DNA of 12,598 bases from Planctomycetota bacterium (GTDB lineage: Bacteria; Planctomycetota; PLA2), in assembly GCA_023150495.1 (NCBI GenBank), contig JAKLKT010000031.1, forward strand, positions 1 through 12,598, in the 5' to 3' direction. Positions within the stretch are counted from its first letter, which is position 1. Each line of letters opens with the position of its first letter. A program made the translations under genes and the position numbers. Of this stretch, positions 1 to 7,463 are shown one piece after another. The notes beneath the pieces were generated by a model, which did not search any database, was not told the DNA's origin, and saw nothing but the letters and a program-made list of their open reading frames with translations.

Positions 1-1191
1 GCTCCCGCGACCGAGAGTCCCGCGAGCAGCAGCCCGGCGGCCGCGAGCAGCGCGCCGCCCGGCAGCCCGAAGAGCGGCCGCAGCGCCTCCGCGACGTACT
101 CCTTCTTCGGCGTGTGCAGCGGCACGCCGAGGCCGAGCAGCGCGAGCGCGATCCCCGTCCCCGCGAGCACGAGGTGCATCACTACGTGGACCGTCGCCGT
201 CCGCCGCTCCGGCCGCTCCGCCTCGACGAGCAGCGCCTCGCAGCCCCGCGCGACGAGCAGCGCGAACGCCGGCGCGAGCGGCAGGATGTACGCGATCCGC
301 TTGCCGGACACCGCGGAGAACGCGACGAGCCCGAGGAGCAGCCAGAAGAGGAGCATCGCCGACATGGGCTCCTCCCGCCGCCTCCGCCACGCGCGGATCC
401 CCGCCGGCACCGCGAGCGGCAGCCACGGCAGGAAGTTCCAGAGCGCCTCGTTCACGTAGAAGTAGAACGGCTGCGGGTGCTGCCACGAGTCGACCACGCG
501 GCCGAGCATGTGCTTGCCGATCAGCTCGTTCGCGTAGCCGGACCCCGCCTGGAGGAGCGCGAGACCGAGCCAGAGCGCGGCGGGCAGCACGGCGACGAGC
601 GTGCCCCAGAGGGGATGGAGGGGGGCGCGGGGGGAGGAAGGGGCAACGCCGGCGAGGCGTCCCGCGACGACTGCGAGCAGCGGCACGAGCACGCCCGGCG
701 GCCCCTTGACCATCACCGCGAGGCCGATCCCGAGGTAGAAGAGCGCGACGCGCCGCCCGCCCGCGAACCAGCCGTACGCCGCAACCGTCGTGAAGAGGGT
801 CAGCGTCACATCGAGCTCGCCGAACCGGCCGAGCCAGCCGAACTCCGGCGTCGTCGCGAGGACCGCGGCCGCGAGCCACGCGGCGCGCCGCGAGAACCAG
901 AGCCTCGCCATCGCCGCGATCACGACGAGCGTGGCCGCGCCGGCGAGCGCGCTCGCGACACGGACGCACTGCGGACCGACGCCCAGCTTCCACAGCGCGG
1001 CAGAGATCCAGAAGAAGAGCGGCGGCTTGTCCTGGTAGGGCTCGCCGTTGATCCGCGGGATCAGCCAATCGCCCGTCTCCGCCATCTCGCGGCCGACCGT
1101 CGCGTAGCGGGTCTCGAGCGGCTGCCAGAGGTCGCGCGAGGCGAGCGCGGGGAGGAAGAACGCCGCCCCGGCGAGGAAGAGGAGAATCGCG

Positions 1192-1202
<11 letters not shown>
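1..1202 (-). CDS. ArnT/PMT-like membrane glycosyltransferase (GT83/GT39 type), 3' end cut by window edge
   Basis: This is an integral inner-membrane glycosyltransferase that probably moves a sugar from a polyprenyl-phosphate donor to a lipid or other envelope acceptor on the periplasmic side. About 400 codons are visible without a stop to the window edge. After a first membrane segment (about residues 5-21), residues 24-65 hold the first periplasmic loop typical of ArnT relatives: LETRYA, GREMAETGDW, PRINGEPYQDKPPL and FFW. The YQDKPPL segment matches the donor-phosphate region of ArnT, where EK is usual. L29-E30 stands where many ArnT proteins have Asp-Glu. Later segments include KGPPGVLVPLL, HPQPFYFYVNEALWNFLPW and SGKRIAYILPLAPA, all family hallmarks, between several hydrophobic stretches. 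The TTG start at 1202-1200 overlaps the end of the E1 beta gene by 11 bp, and the start is uncertain because no strong Shine-Dalgarno is seen. Family placement is solid. Substrate and acceptor are unknown. Confidence 0.88.
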
Positions 1203-2159
<957 letters not shown>

Positions 2160-2163
<4 letters not shown>

Positions 2164-3185
2164 GGCGCGTACACCTCGTCGATCTCGTGCGCCGGGTCGG
2201 CGGGCGGCTGCGCGAGCGCGTCCTCCGTCTGCTGCTCGAGCTCCTCCTTGACCTCGACGTCGATCCTCTTCGCGACCTTGTCGTCGAGGATCTTCGCCTT
2301 CCTGAGGCGCTCGGCGAAGGTCGCGATCGGGTCCTTCTTCTCCCACTCGTCGAACATCTCCTGCGGGACGTACTTCGCGTCGTCGTGGATCGCGTGGCCG
2401 CGCATCCGCATCGTCCGCGCCTCGATGAGCGTGGGCCCCGCGCCCCCTCTCGCCCGCTCCACGGCTTCGCGGGTCACCTCGTAGACCGCGAGCGTGTCGT
2501 TGCCCTCGACCTTCGCCGAGGGGATCCCGTACCCCTGCGCGCGGCAGGCGAAGTCCTTCGCCGCGGTCTGGTACTCGATCGGCGTCGAGTAGGCGTACTG
2601 GTTGTTCTCGAGGATGAGCACGAACGGGAGCTTCAGGACGCCCGCGAAGTTGAGCCCCTCGTGGAAGTCGCCGACGTTGCTGCCGCCGTCGCCGATCCAG
2701 GTGAGCGCCACGCGGTCCTCTTTCCGCATCTGGAACGAGAGCGCGACGCCGCACATGACCGGGATCAGCGACGCGAGCATCGAGATCGGCGCGATCACGT
2801 TGTGCTCGAGCGAGCCGAAGTGGCTCGACCCGTCGCGCCCCTTCGTCGGCCCGTTCGCGCGGCCGAGGTAGTTCCTGAGGACCATCGTCATCGGGATGCC
2901 GTGCCGGAGCATCGAGCCGAGGTTCCGGATCATCGGGCCGATGACGTCGTCCTTGCGGAGCGCGGCGGTGCTCCCGACCGACAGCCCCTCCTGCCCGCGC
3001 GACGAGTAGCAGCCGGCGACGAGCTTCCCCTGCTTGTAGAGCGCCTCGATCCGGTTGTCGAGCGCGCGCGTCCGCACCATGTCCCGGTAGAGGCCGAGGA
3101 GGAGCCCCGCGTCGTGGCGCTTGAGGTCCTCCTGCGTCGTGGAGCGGAACTCAGCTTCCGAAGACTTCCTGGAAGTGCGAGGCAC
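2160..3185 (-). CDS. 2-oxo acid dehydrogenase complex E1 component, alpha subunit (pyruvate or branched-chain type)
   Basis: This is the alpha chain of E1, which binds thiamine diphosphate and partners the beta subunit encoded directly after it. It has 341 residues, close to the family norm. The thiamine-diphosphate motif begins with GDGG at 165-168 and ends with NN at 194-195. The wording in between (GDFHEGLNFAGV) resembles branched-chain rather than classical pyruvate E1. GRDGSSHFGS (117-125) and RMRGHAIHDDA (260-270, with the conserved His264) are the other active-site loops. The first 20 or so residues are polar and poorly conserved. The GTG start at 3185-3183 is supported by AAGGAG at 3195-3190, 4 nt upstream. 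It gives a 35 bp overlap with the end of lipB in another frame, and no better start follows. Function as E1 alpha is secure; the natural substrate is not. Confidence 0.95.
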
Positions 3186-3780
3186 AGCTCTCCTTCACCT
3201 GGTCGATATCCACGGGGCGCCCGAGCGCCCGCTCCATGCTCGTCACGCGGCGGCCCACGAGCCCGCAGGGGATCATGGTGTCGAACCACTTGAGGTCGCA
3301 GTTCACGTTCAGCGCGAACCCGTGCGTCGTGATCCAGCGGCGCACGCGCACGCCGAGCGCGCCGACCTTCTCCTCGCCGAGCCACACGCCCGTGAGGCCC
3401 CCGATACGTCGGCCCAAGTGGCCGAAGTCCTTGAGCGCGCGGATCATGATCTCCTCGAGGTCGCGGCAGAAGCGATGGAGGTCGCGCCCGCGCGCCTCGA
3501 GATCGCTGATCACGTACCCGACGACCTGCCCCGGCCCGTGCCACGTCGCCTCGCCGCCGCGGTCGGTCTTTACCACCTCCGCGCCCTGCGGATCGCGCAC
3601 GTGCGAGGCGTCGGCGTTCGTGCCGAGGGTGTAGACGGGCGGGTGCTCGCAGAGGAGCAGCGTGTCGGGGATCAGGCCCTTGCGGCGCAGCTCGAAGTGC
3701 TCCTGCTGGATCCTGAGCCCCTCGGCGTAGCCCACGCGCCCGAGGGCCAGAAGGGAGGGGGCTCCGGGGGCCGCTCGCAT
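3151..3780 (-). CDS. lipB: Lipoyl(octanoyl) transferase LipB
   Basis: This cytoplasmic enzyme moves octanoate from octanoyl-acyl carrier protein to the target lysine of lipoyl domains, the first step of endogenous lipoylation; LipA then adds the sulfurs. At 209 residues it has normal LipB length. RGGEATWHGPGQVVGY (74-89) is the family signature, KVGALGV includes the catalytic Lys138, and NCDLKWFDTMIPCGL ends with the catalytic Cys172. The beginning (LALGRVGYAEGLRIQQ) matches the usual LipB N-terminus. The residues before it, APGAPS, are coded by one copy of the G-rich repeat described separately. The ATG at 3780-3778 shares one base with the lpd stop (TGATG) and has no Shine-Dalgarno, so translation is probably coupled to lpd. 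Placement between E3 and E1 points to lipoylation of the same complex. Confidence 0.96.
   Translation of the reverse strand: MRAAPGAPSLLALGRVGYAEGLRIQQEHFELRRKGLIPDTLLLCEHPPVYTLGTNADASHVRDPQGAEVVKTDRGGEATWHGPGQVVGYVISDLEARGRDLHRFCRDLEEIMIRALKDFGHLGRRIGGLTGVWLGEEKVGALGVRVRRWITTHGFALNVNCDLKWFDTMIPCGLVGRRVTSMERALGRPVDIDQVKESCASHFQEVFGS
3190..3195 (-). promoter_or_regulatory. Ribosome binding site of E1 alpha, inside the lipB 3' end
   Basis: AAGGAG on the minus strand lies 4 nt before the GTG at 3185. It is the best Shine-Dalgarno in the metabolic block and fixes the start of E1 alpha within the last codons of lipB. Confidence 0.6.
3756..3772 (+). repeat. G-rich dispersed repeat, copy 1 (in lipB)
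   Basis: AGGGGGCTCCGGGGGCC is identical over 17 bp to copy 2 at 7414-7430. On the coding (minus) strand it reads GCC CCC GGA GCC CCC and gives A-P-G-A-P in the variable N-terminus of LipB. Confidence 0.5.
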
Positions 3781-5150
3781 CACAGGTGGATGGCGCGGCC
3801 GAGCGCGTCGAGCGTCGCCTCGTGGAACGCCTCGGCCATCGTCGGGTGCGCGTGCATCGTCTCCGCGAGCGAGTGCATCGTCGCCTCGCTCGTCTTCGCG
3901 GCGCACGCCTCGGCGATCATCTCGGTCGCCTCGTGCCCGATGATGTGCGCTCCGAGGAGCTCGCCGTACTTCGCGCCGAAGATGAGCTTCACGAAGCCCT
4001 CGTTCTGGCCCGTGGCGACGGCCTTGCCGTGCGGGCGGAAGGGGTAGCGCCCGATCTTCACCTCGAGGCCCTTGCTCTTGCACTTCTCCTCGGTGAGGCC
4101 GATGCTCGCGACCTGCGGCTGGCAGTAGGTGCAGCTGGGGATCGCGTCGTAGTCGACCGAGTGGTGCGCGACGCCCGCGATGTCCTCGCAGGCGACGATG
4201 CCCTGGTGGCTCGCGACGTGGGCGAGCAGCACCTTCCCGTTGACGTCGCCGATCGCGCGGATGTGGGGGACGTTCGTCTTGTCGCGGGCGTCGGTCTTGA
4301 TGAAACCCTTGTCCGTCGCGATCTTCAGCTCCTCGAGACCGAGATCCTCGGTGTTGCCCTGGATGCCGATGGCGACGAGGCACTGGTCCGCCTCGATCAC
4401 CCCCTCTCCCGCGGACACCCTCACCCCCTTTTCTGTGACTTGAAGGCCCGCCTTCACCCCGGTCATGACCTTGATGCCGATTCGCTTGAAGCTCTTCTGG
4501 AGCTCCTTCGTCACTTCCTTGTCCTCGTTCGGGAGGAGCGAGTCGAGGAGCTCGATCAGCGTGACCTCGGTGCCGAAGGCGTTGTAGAAGTAGGCGAACT
4601 CGCAGCCGATCGCGCCGCCGCCGATGATCACGAGCCTCTTCGGCAGCTCCTTCGGGACCATGGCGTCGAAGTAGCTGATCACGCGCTTGCCGTCGAACGG
4701 GACGCCGGGGAACGGGCGCGGGCGGCCGCCGGTCGCGAGGATCAGGTTCTTGAACTGGACGGCTTCCTTGCCGTACTCGAGCTTGTCCTTCGCGACGATC
4801 CGGCCCTTGCCCTTGAGGACGTCGATCTTGTTCTTCTTCATCAGGAACTCGACGCCCTTGACGATCCTCGAGCTGACGTCGCGCGAGCGCTGGATGACGC
4901 GCGGGAAGTCGATCGTGAGCTTCTCGAAGTGGAGGCCCCACTCCTCGCCTTCCTTGCGCGCGAGCCAGGCGTACTCGGCGTTCTTCAGGAGCGCCTTCGT
5001 CGGGATGCAGCCCCAGTTGAGGCAGATGCCGCCGAGGTTGTCCTTCTCGACGACGGCGGTCTTCATGCCGAGCTGGGCGGCGCGGATCGCGGCGACGTAT
5101 CCGCCGGGCCCGCCGCCGAGCACGACGACGTCATAGGCCGTGAGGCTCAT
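3780..5150 (-). CDS. lpdA: Dihydrolipoyl dehydrogenase (E3)
   Basis: This flavoprotein reoxidises the dihydrolipoyl groups of 2-oxo acid dehydrogenase complexes (and possibly glycine cleavage) and passes electrons to NAD+. At 456 residues it is full length. The FAD-binding GGGPGGYVAA is at 12-21, and the redox-active disulfide GGICLNWGC has Cys43 and Cys48. The second Rossmann motif for NAD (VIIGGGAIGCEFA) lies near 175-187, and the C-terminal dimer interface has HPTMAE with catalytic His435 and Glu440. It is the first gene of the metabolic block, followed by lipB with a one-base overlap. The ATG at 5150 has no Shine-Dalgarno, but a TAGAAT box lies 9 nt upstream, which would make the transcript leaderless or nearly so. 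A 9-bp direct repeat (TCACCCCCT at 4397 and 4421) falls in the Lys-Gly-Val / Glu-Gly-Val region and does not disturb the frame. Confidence 0.97.
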   Translation of the reverse strand: MSLTAYDVVVLGGGPGGYVAAIRAAQLGMKTAVVEKDNLGGICLNWGCIPTKALLKNAEYAWLARKEGEEWGLHFEKLTIDFPRVIQRSRDVSSRIVKGVEFLMKKNKIDVLKGKGRIVAKDKLEYGKEAVQFKNLILATGGRPRPFPGVPFDGKRVISYFDAMVPKELPKRLVIIGGGAIGCEFAYFYNAFGTEVTLIELLDSLLPNEDKEVTKELQKSFKRIGIKVMTGVKAGLQVTEKGVRVSAGEGVIEADQCLVAIGIQGNTEDLGLEELKIATDKGFIKTDARDKTNVPHIRAIGDVNGKVLLAHVASHQGIVACEDIAGVAHHSVDYDAIPSCTYCQPQVASIGLTEEKCKSKGLEVKIGRYPFRPHGKAVATGQNEGFVKLIFGAKYGELLGAHIIGHEATEMIAEACAAKTSEATMHSLAETMHAHPTMAEAFHEATLDALGRAIHL

Positions 5151-5159
5151 GCGGGGCGG

Positions 5160-5165
5160 ATTCTA
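5160..5165 (-). promoter_or_regulatory. Possible -10 box directly before lpdA
   Basis: TAGAAT on the minus strand lies 9 nt before the lpdA ATG. There is no Shine-Dalgarno between them and no recognisable TTGACA-like -35. Transcription would start within a few bases of the ATG. Confidence 0.3.
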
Positions 5166-5202
5166 GCAGGAGCGGCCAGCGGGCTTCCCGTCCGGGTCGA
5201 CG

Positions 5203-5814
5203 TCACAGGACGAGGTCGGTGTGGGCCTTCAGATCCCGCATCACGGGCGCGCCCATGTGGTCGTGGTAGACCCGGATACCCTCGCGCCGCGCGAACCGGA
5301 ACGCCGGCACGAGGTCGCTGTCGCCGGCGACGACGACGAGCACGTCCACGAGGCGGCGCAGGGAGAGGCGGGCGATGTCGAGGCCCATCCGCAGGTCCAC
5401 CCCCTTCTGGCGGAGGTCGGGGATCAGATCGCTGGCCCGCACGCCGCGACGCCCCTTGACGATCCGGCGGAGAACGTTCTCGCGCAATCTCCAACCGCGC
5501 GCCACGAGCTCTCCGCGACGGAAGGTGAAGTCGGCGGAGAGCTCCAAGGTGTCATGAACCGACGCGACTCGCGAGAACGTCGCGCTCTGTCCGAGGTTCA
5601 CGGTCATGCCGCTCACCGGGTTCGTGACCTGGCCCGTGGCAGGGGGCGCGTCGTAGTAGTGGATCCGAAGGAGAGTCCCGTCCTTCAGCGCGTCGTGGGA
5701 CCGGATCCGCTGGCACTTGGCGATGACGTCCTGTGCCGTCGCATGCCGGTTCCCGAGGAGCCGGTAGAGGCGCTTGCACGCGAAGGCGCCATCCACGAGG
5801 ACGGCGTACTTCAC
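5203..5814 (-). CDS. NYN-domain protein (PIN-like RNase fold, LabA/DUF88 type)
   Basis: This is a predicted cytoplasmic RNA-processing nuclease of the NYN superfamily; the actual substrate is unknown. With the chosen start it has 203 residues. The fold begins at once with KYAVLVDGAF (Asp8). Further acidic positions follow: YYDAPP (Asp55), QKGVDLRMGLDIA (Asp140, Asp146) and VVVAGDSDLVPAF (Asp165, Asp167), ending with a Rossmann-like strand GIRVYHDHMG. All acidic residues expected for metal-dependent catalysis are present. The GTG start at 5814-5812 is preceded by CGGAG at 5825-5821 with a 6-nt gap, and it places the first beta strand at residue 2. The frame stays open up to 6018, but the extra 68 residues look random. 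It stands alone between a 256-bp gap upstream and lpdA 52 bp downstream. The family is fairly sure; its role here is not. Confidence 0.85.
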   Translation of the reverse strand: MKYAVLVDGAFACKRLYRLLGNRHATAQDVIAKCQRIRSHDALKDGTLLRIHYYDAPPATGQVTNPVSGMTVNLGQSATFSRVASVHDTLELSADFTFRRGELVARGWRLRENVLRRIVKGRRGVRASDLIPDLRQKGVDLRMGLDIARLSLRRLVDVLVVVAGDSDLVPAFRFARREGIRVYHDHMGAPVMRDLKAHTDLVL

Positions 5815-5820
5815 GCGCGG

Positions 5821-5825
5821 CTCCG
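5821..5825 (-). promoter_or_regulatory. Ribosome binding site of the NYN gene
   Basis: CGGAG on the minus strand lies 6 nt before the GTG at 5814. It decides against the longer in-frame starts at 5937 and 6018. Confidence 0.55.
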
Positions 5826-5925
5826 AAAGAAAAGCGACCCCGCGCACTCGTGGCTCCAGGGGAGCTCTTGGATAGAGACGAATGGGCGGAGTCGCACATG
5901 GCGCCTTTCCGGCGCCTTCATCAAA

Positions 5926-5931
5926 AGTATA
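5926..5931 (-). promoter_or_regulatory. Possible -10 box of the NYN gene
   Basis: TATACT on the minus strand is the closest match to a sigma-70 -10 hexamer in the window and sits in a local AT-rich patch. No good -35 hexamer is seen 16-18 nt upstream; TTGGAA at 5965-5960 is too far (28 nt). It would give a leader of about 105 nt that begins with the hairpin at 5900-5916. Confidence 0.35.
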
Positions 5932-6050
5932 CGCCATCGCCGCGCGCGGGGGCGGTGCATTCCAACGCCGCAAGCGCAAACGGCGGTCCAAGACGCGACC
6001 GCCGCATCGCAGGCTCATGCGAACGTCGCCGCTGTGCGAAGGCGCCCGAC

Positions 6051-6070
6051 CGCGCCACGGACCTGGCGCG
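6051..6070 (-). terminator. Hairpin directly after the HIT gene, possible terminator
   Basis: CGCGCCA and TGGCGCG form a perfect 7-bp stem around a 6-nt loop, starting with the base after the HIT stop codon. No T-run follows on the minus strand, so this is not a classical intrinsic terminator. It may be a GC-rich, U-less terminator or an mRNA 3'-end stabiliser. Confidence 0.35.
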
Positions 6071-6454
6071 CTACCCCCGCAGCTTCGCGGCGAGCGCGGC
6101 GAGGTCCTCGCTCTTCGCGGGGTCGCCGCTCCGCCACGGGACGTTGGCCATGCTGTTCGCGGGCATCAGGTGGACGTGCGCGTGCGGCACCTCGAAGCCG
6201 ATCACCGCGACGCACACGCGCTTGCACCTGAGCTTCTCCTTGAGCCGCCGCGCGACGCCGTGCGCGGCGGTCCAGAGCGCCGCGTGCTCCGCCTCCGGCA
6301 GGTCGAAGAGGTAGTCCACCTCGCGCTTCGGGATCACGAGCGTGTGGCCGGGCACGACCGGGCGGATGTCGAGGAAGGCGAGGTGCTTGCTGTCCTCCCA
6401 CACCTTGTGGCAGGGGATCTCGCCCGCGATGATGCGGCTGAAGATCGAAGGCAT
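6071..6454 (-). CDS. HIT-family protein (HinT-like nucleotide phosphoramidase/hydrolase)
   Basis: This is a small cytoplasmic histidine-triad enzyme that hydrolyses nucleoside 5'-monophosphates linked to amines or other groups, such as AMP-lysine or aminoacyl-AMP in HinT. At 127 residues it is typical of single-domain HIT proteins. SIFSRIIAGEIPCHKVWED (3-21) is the usual HIT opening, without the zinc-binding cysteines of the CxxC subgroup. RPVVPGHTLVIPKR follows, and the triad motif HAHVHL is at 91-96. The ATG at 6454 has no Shine-Dalgarno at normal distance (GAGG lies about 14 nt away), but TACGCT ends 7 nt before it, in the same arrangement as EVE and lpdA. It follows the Imm50-like gene by 48 bp and ends at a hairpin. 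The cellular substrate is unknown. Confidence 0.93.
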   Translation of the reverse strand: MPSIFSRIIAGEIPCHKVWEDSKHLAFLDIRPVVPGHTLVIPKREVDYLFDLPEAEHAALWTAAHGVARRLKEKLRCKRVCVAVIGFEVPHAHVHLMPANSMANVPWRSGDPAKSEDLAALAAKLRG

Positions 6455-6461
6455 GGGGGAG

Positions 6462-6467
6462 AGCGTA
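6462..6467 (-). promoter_or_regulatory. Possible -10 box directly before the HIT gene
   Basis: TACGCT (TAnnnT pattern) on the minus strand lies 7 nt before the HIT ATG, just behind the inverted repeat at 6471-6486. No -35 is recognised. Confidence 0.22.
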
Positions 6468-6470
6468 CCT

Positions 6471-6486
6471 CTTCCGGCCGCGGAAG
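6471..6486 (-). other. Inverted repeat between the Imm50-like gene and HIT
   Basis: CTTCCG and CGGAAG form a perfect 6-bp stem around CGGC. It sits 16 nt behind the Imm50-like stop codon and 3 nt before the putative -10 of HIT. There is no T-run. It could be a weak terminator or an operator-like site. Confidence 0.3.
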
Positions 6487-6502
6487 TGGGGGGGCTGGGG
6501 GG

Positions 6503-6922
6503 CTAGCGCGGTTGTCCCTTCCACGGGCGCACGCTCTCGACACTCGCCTCCCGGCAGAGGAAGGACGCATCGACGCCGAAGGAGCCGTCGAAGCGCACCT
6601 CGTACCTGAGATCCTCGATCTGGTGCGAACGGATGTCGGTGATCGCGAGCCCCGCGAGGGCGTTCTGGTTGTTGAACGCCTTGATGTGGACGTTGGCGAT
6701 GCCGCGGAAGCGGAAGGTCACGAGGACGTGCCGCCGAAGGACGCAGGAACCGTCGGGACCGACCTCGTCGGTCATCTCGAAAACGTGGACGTCCGCGACG
6801 AGGTCCGGCCCGTCGCCGTAGGGCTCGCTCCGCTCCAGGGACAGCCGCACCACCTCGGCATCGTGGAAGGACGGCCAGCGTCCGAAGACGGCGGTCAGGA
6901 GCTCCGCGCCGGGGATGCCCAA
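6503..6922 (-). CDS. Imm50-like immunity protein, no partner toxin in view
   Basis: This is a small soluble protein resembling the Imm50 family, whose members are inferred from genomic context to neutralise polymorphic toxins. With the chosen start it has 139 residues. The family hallmarks are FGRWPSFHDAEVVRL (about 13-27), VHVFEMTDEV, a central VLRRHVLVTFRF strand, and FNNQNALAGL (about 83-92). No signal peptide or membrane segment is seen. The TTG at 6922-6920 lies 8 nt behind the EVE stop. A GTG at 6967-6965 inside the EVE gene is the alternative and would add 15 residues; neither has a good Shine-Dalgarno, so the gene is probably read through coupling from EVE. No Rhs, WapA, LXG or other toxin gene is in the window, so it is an orphan as far as can be seen. 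Family recognition is from memory of these motifs. Confidence 0.7.
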   Translation of the reverse strand: MGIPGAELLTAVFGRWPSFHDAEVVRLSLERSEPYGDGPDLVADVHVFEMTDEVGPDGSCVLRRHVLVTFRFRGIANVHIKAFNNQNALAGLAITDIRSHQIEDLRYEVRFDGSFGVDASFLCREASVESVRPWKGQPR

Positions 6923-6930
6923 GCCCGCGG

Positions 6931-7389
6931 CTACTTTCCCCGCCCGCGCTTCACGATCGCCGCCCACTCCGCGGCGGTCACGGGCTGCACCGACAGCCGC
7001 CCGCGCTTCAGGAGCACCATCTCCTTGAGCGCCGGCATCGACTTCATCTCGTCGAGCGTCACCGGGTGCGCGAACGCCTCGACGAACGCGATGTCCACGA
7101 GCGACCAGCGCGGGTCGTCCTCCTTCGAGTCCTTGTCGTAGTACTCCGACTTCGGGTCGAACTGCGACGGGTCCGGGTAGGACTCCTGCACGACCTTGGC
7201 GATCCCGACGACCGCCATCGGCTTCGTGCTCGAGTGGTAGAAGAGCACGAGATCGCCCGCCCTCGCCGCGCGCAGGTTGTTGCGCGCCGAGTAGTTGCGC
7301 ACGCCCTCCCACGCCGTCCGCTTCACGCGCTTGAGATCGTCGATCGAGAAGGTGGAGGGCTCCGTCTTGTAGAGCCAGTAGCTCGGCAT
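6931..7389 (-). CDS. EVE-domain protein (PUA-like, thymocyte nuclear protein 1 / YdhJ type)
   Basis: This is a stand-alone EVE domain. The fold is related to PUA, YTH and ASCH domains, and its members are thought to bind modified bases in RNA or DNA. At 152 residues it is a complete single domain. YWLYKTEPSTFSIDDL (4-19) opens the fold; WEGVRNYSARNNLRAARAG (27-45) carries the ligand-facing loop; DLVLFYHSS and VVGIAKV form the core strands. YPDPSQFDPKSEYYD and DPRWSLVDIAFV are typical of the bacterial and eukaryotic Thy28 group. The ATG at 7389-7387 has no Shine-Dalgarno, and TAGGCT ends 8 nt upstream. A copy of the G-rich repeat sits a further 10 nt upstream, where a promoter's -35 region would be. 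The Imm50-like gene follows within 10 bp. Confidence 0.93.
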   Translation of the reverse strand: MPSYWLYKTEPSTFSIDDLKRVKRTAWEGVRNYSARNNLRAARAGDLVLFYHSSTKPMAVVGIAKVVQESYPDPSQFDPKSEYYDKDSKEDDPRWSLVDIAFVEAFAHPVTLDEMKSMPALKEMVLLKRGRLSVQPVTAAEWAAIVKRGRGK

Positions 7390-7397
7390 GGGCGTAG

Positions 7398-7403
7398 AGC
7401 CTA
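7398..7403 (-). promoter_or_regulatory. Possible -10 box directly before the EVE gene
   Basis: TAGGCT (TAnnnT pattern) on the minus strand lies 8 nt before the ATG, with no Shine-Dalgarno between. The region at -35 is occupied by the G-rich repeat at 7414-7430. Confidence 0.25.
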
Positions 7404-7413
7404 ACCCGAAACG

Positions 7414-7430
7414 AGGGGGCTCCGGGGGCC
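7414..7430 (+). repeat. G-rich dispersed repeat, copy 2 (between genes)
   Basis: AGGGGGCTCCGGGGGCC is identical to copy 1. It lies in the 74-bp gap before the EVE gene, next to further GC-rich short palindromes (7436-7456). It is the only near-perfect copy outside a gene. Confidence 0.5.
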
Positions 7431-7463
7431 TGCCTTCGCCGGGGCCCCGCCGGGGAGGCCGCG

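Larger units (their letters stand above)
5815..6070 (-). other. Gene-free stretch of 256 bp before the NYN gene
   Basis: This is the largest gap in the window, and no coding pattern is visible on either strand. It contains an inverted repeat right behind the HIT stop codon (6051-6070), a weak GC-rich inverted repeat near 5964-5987, an unusually AT-rich spot with TATACT at 5931-5926, and a 6-bp hairpin GGCGCC-TTTCC-GGCGCC (plus strand) at 5900-5916. It is the likely promoter and 5' leader region of the NYN gene. Confidence 0.5.

Noticed and set aside
4397..4429. Two TCACCCCCT direct repeats 24 bp apart in lpdA, REP-like in appearance
   Set aside because: They encode Lys-Gly-Val and Glu-Gly-Val of normal lpd sequence in register, with no stem and no second locus in the window.
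3786..5459. 557-codon plus-strand frame opposite lpdA
   Set aside because: Shadow of lpdA, with low-complexity Asp/Glu/Arg/Leu composition and no domain recognisable.
5815..6018. N-terminal extension of the NYN protein up to 6018 or to the ATG at 5937
   Set aside because: The added residues look random, and the GTG at 5814 has a well-placed Shine-Dalgarno and starts directly before the first NYN strand.
6487..6501. G7-CT-G6 tract behind the Imm50-like gene as another repeat copy
   Set aside because: The central CTCC is reduced to CT and the tract is simple poly-G, so it is too weak to count without a genome-wide search.
7431..7463. Intrinsic terminator behind the LTxxQ protein gene
   Set aside because: Several short GC palindromes can fold in competing ways, but none has a dominant stem or a following T-run.
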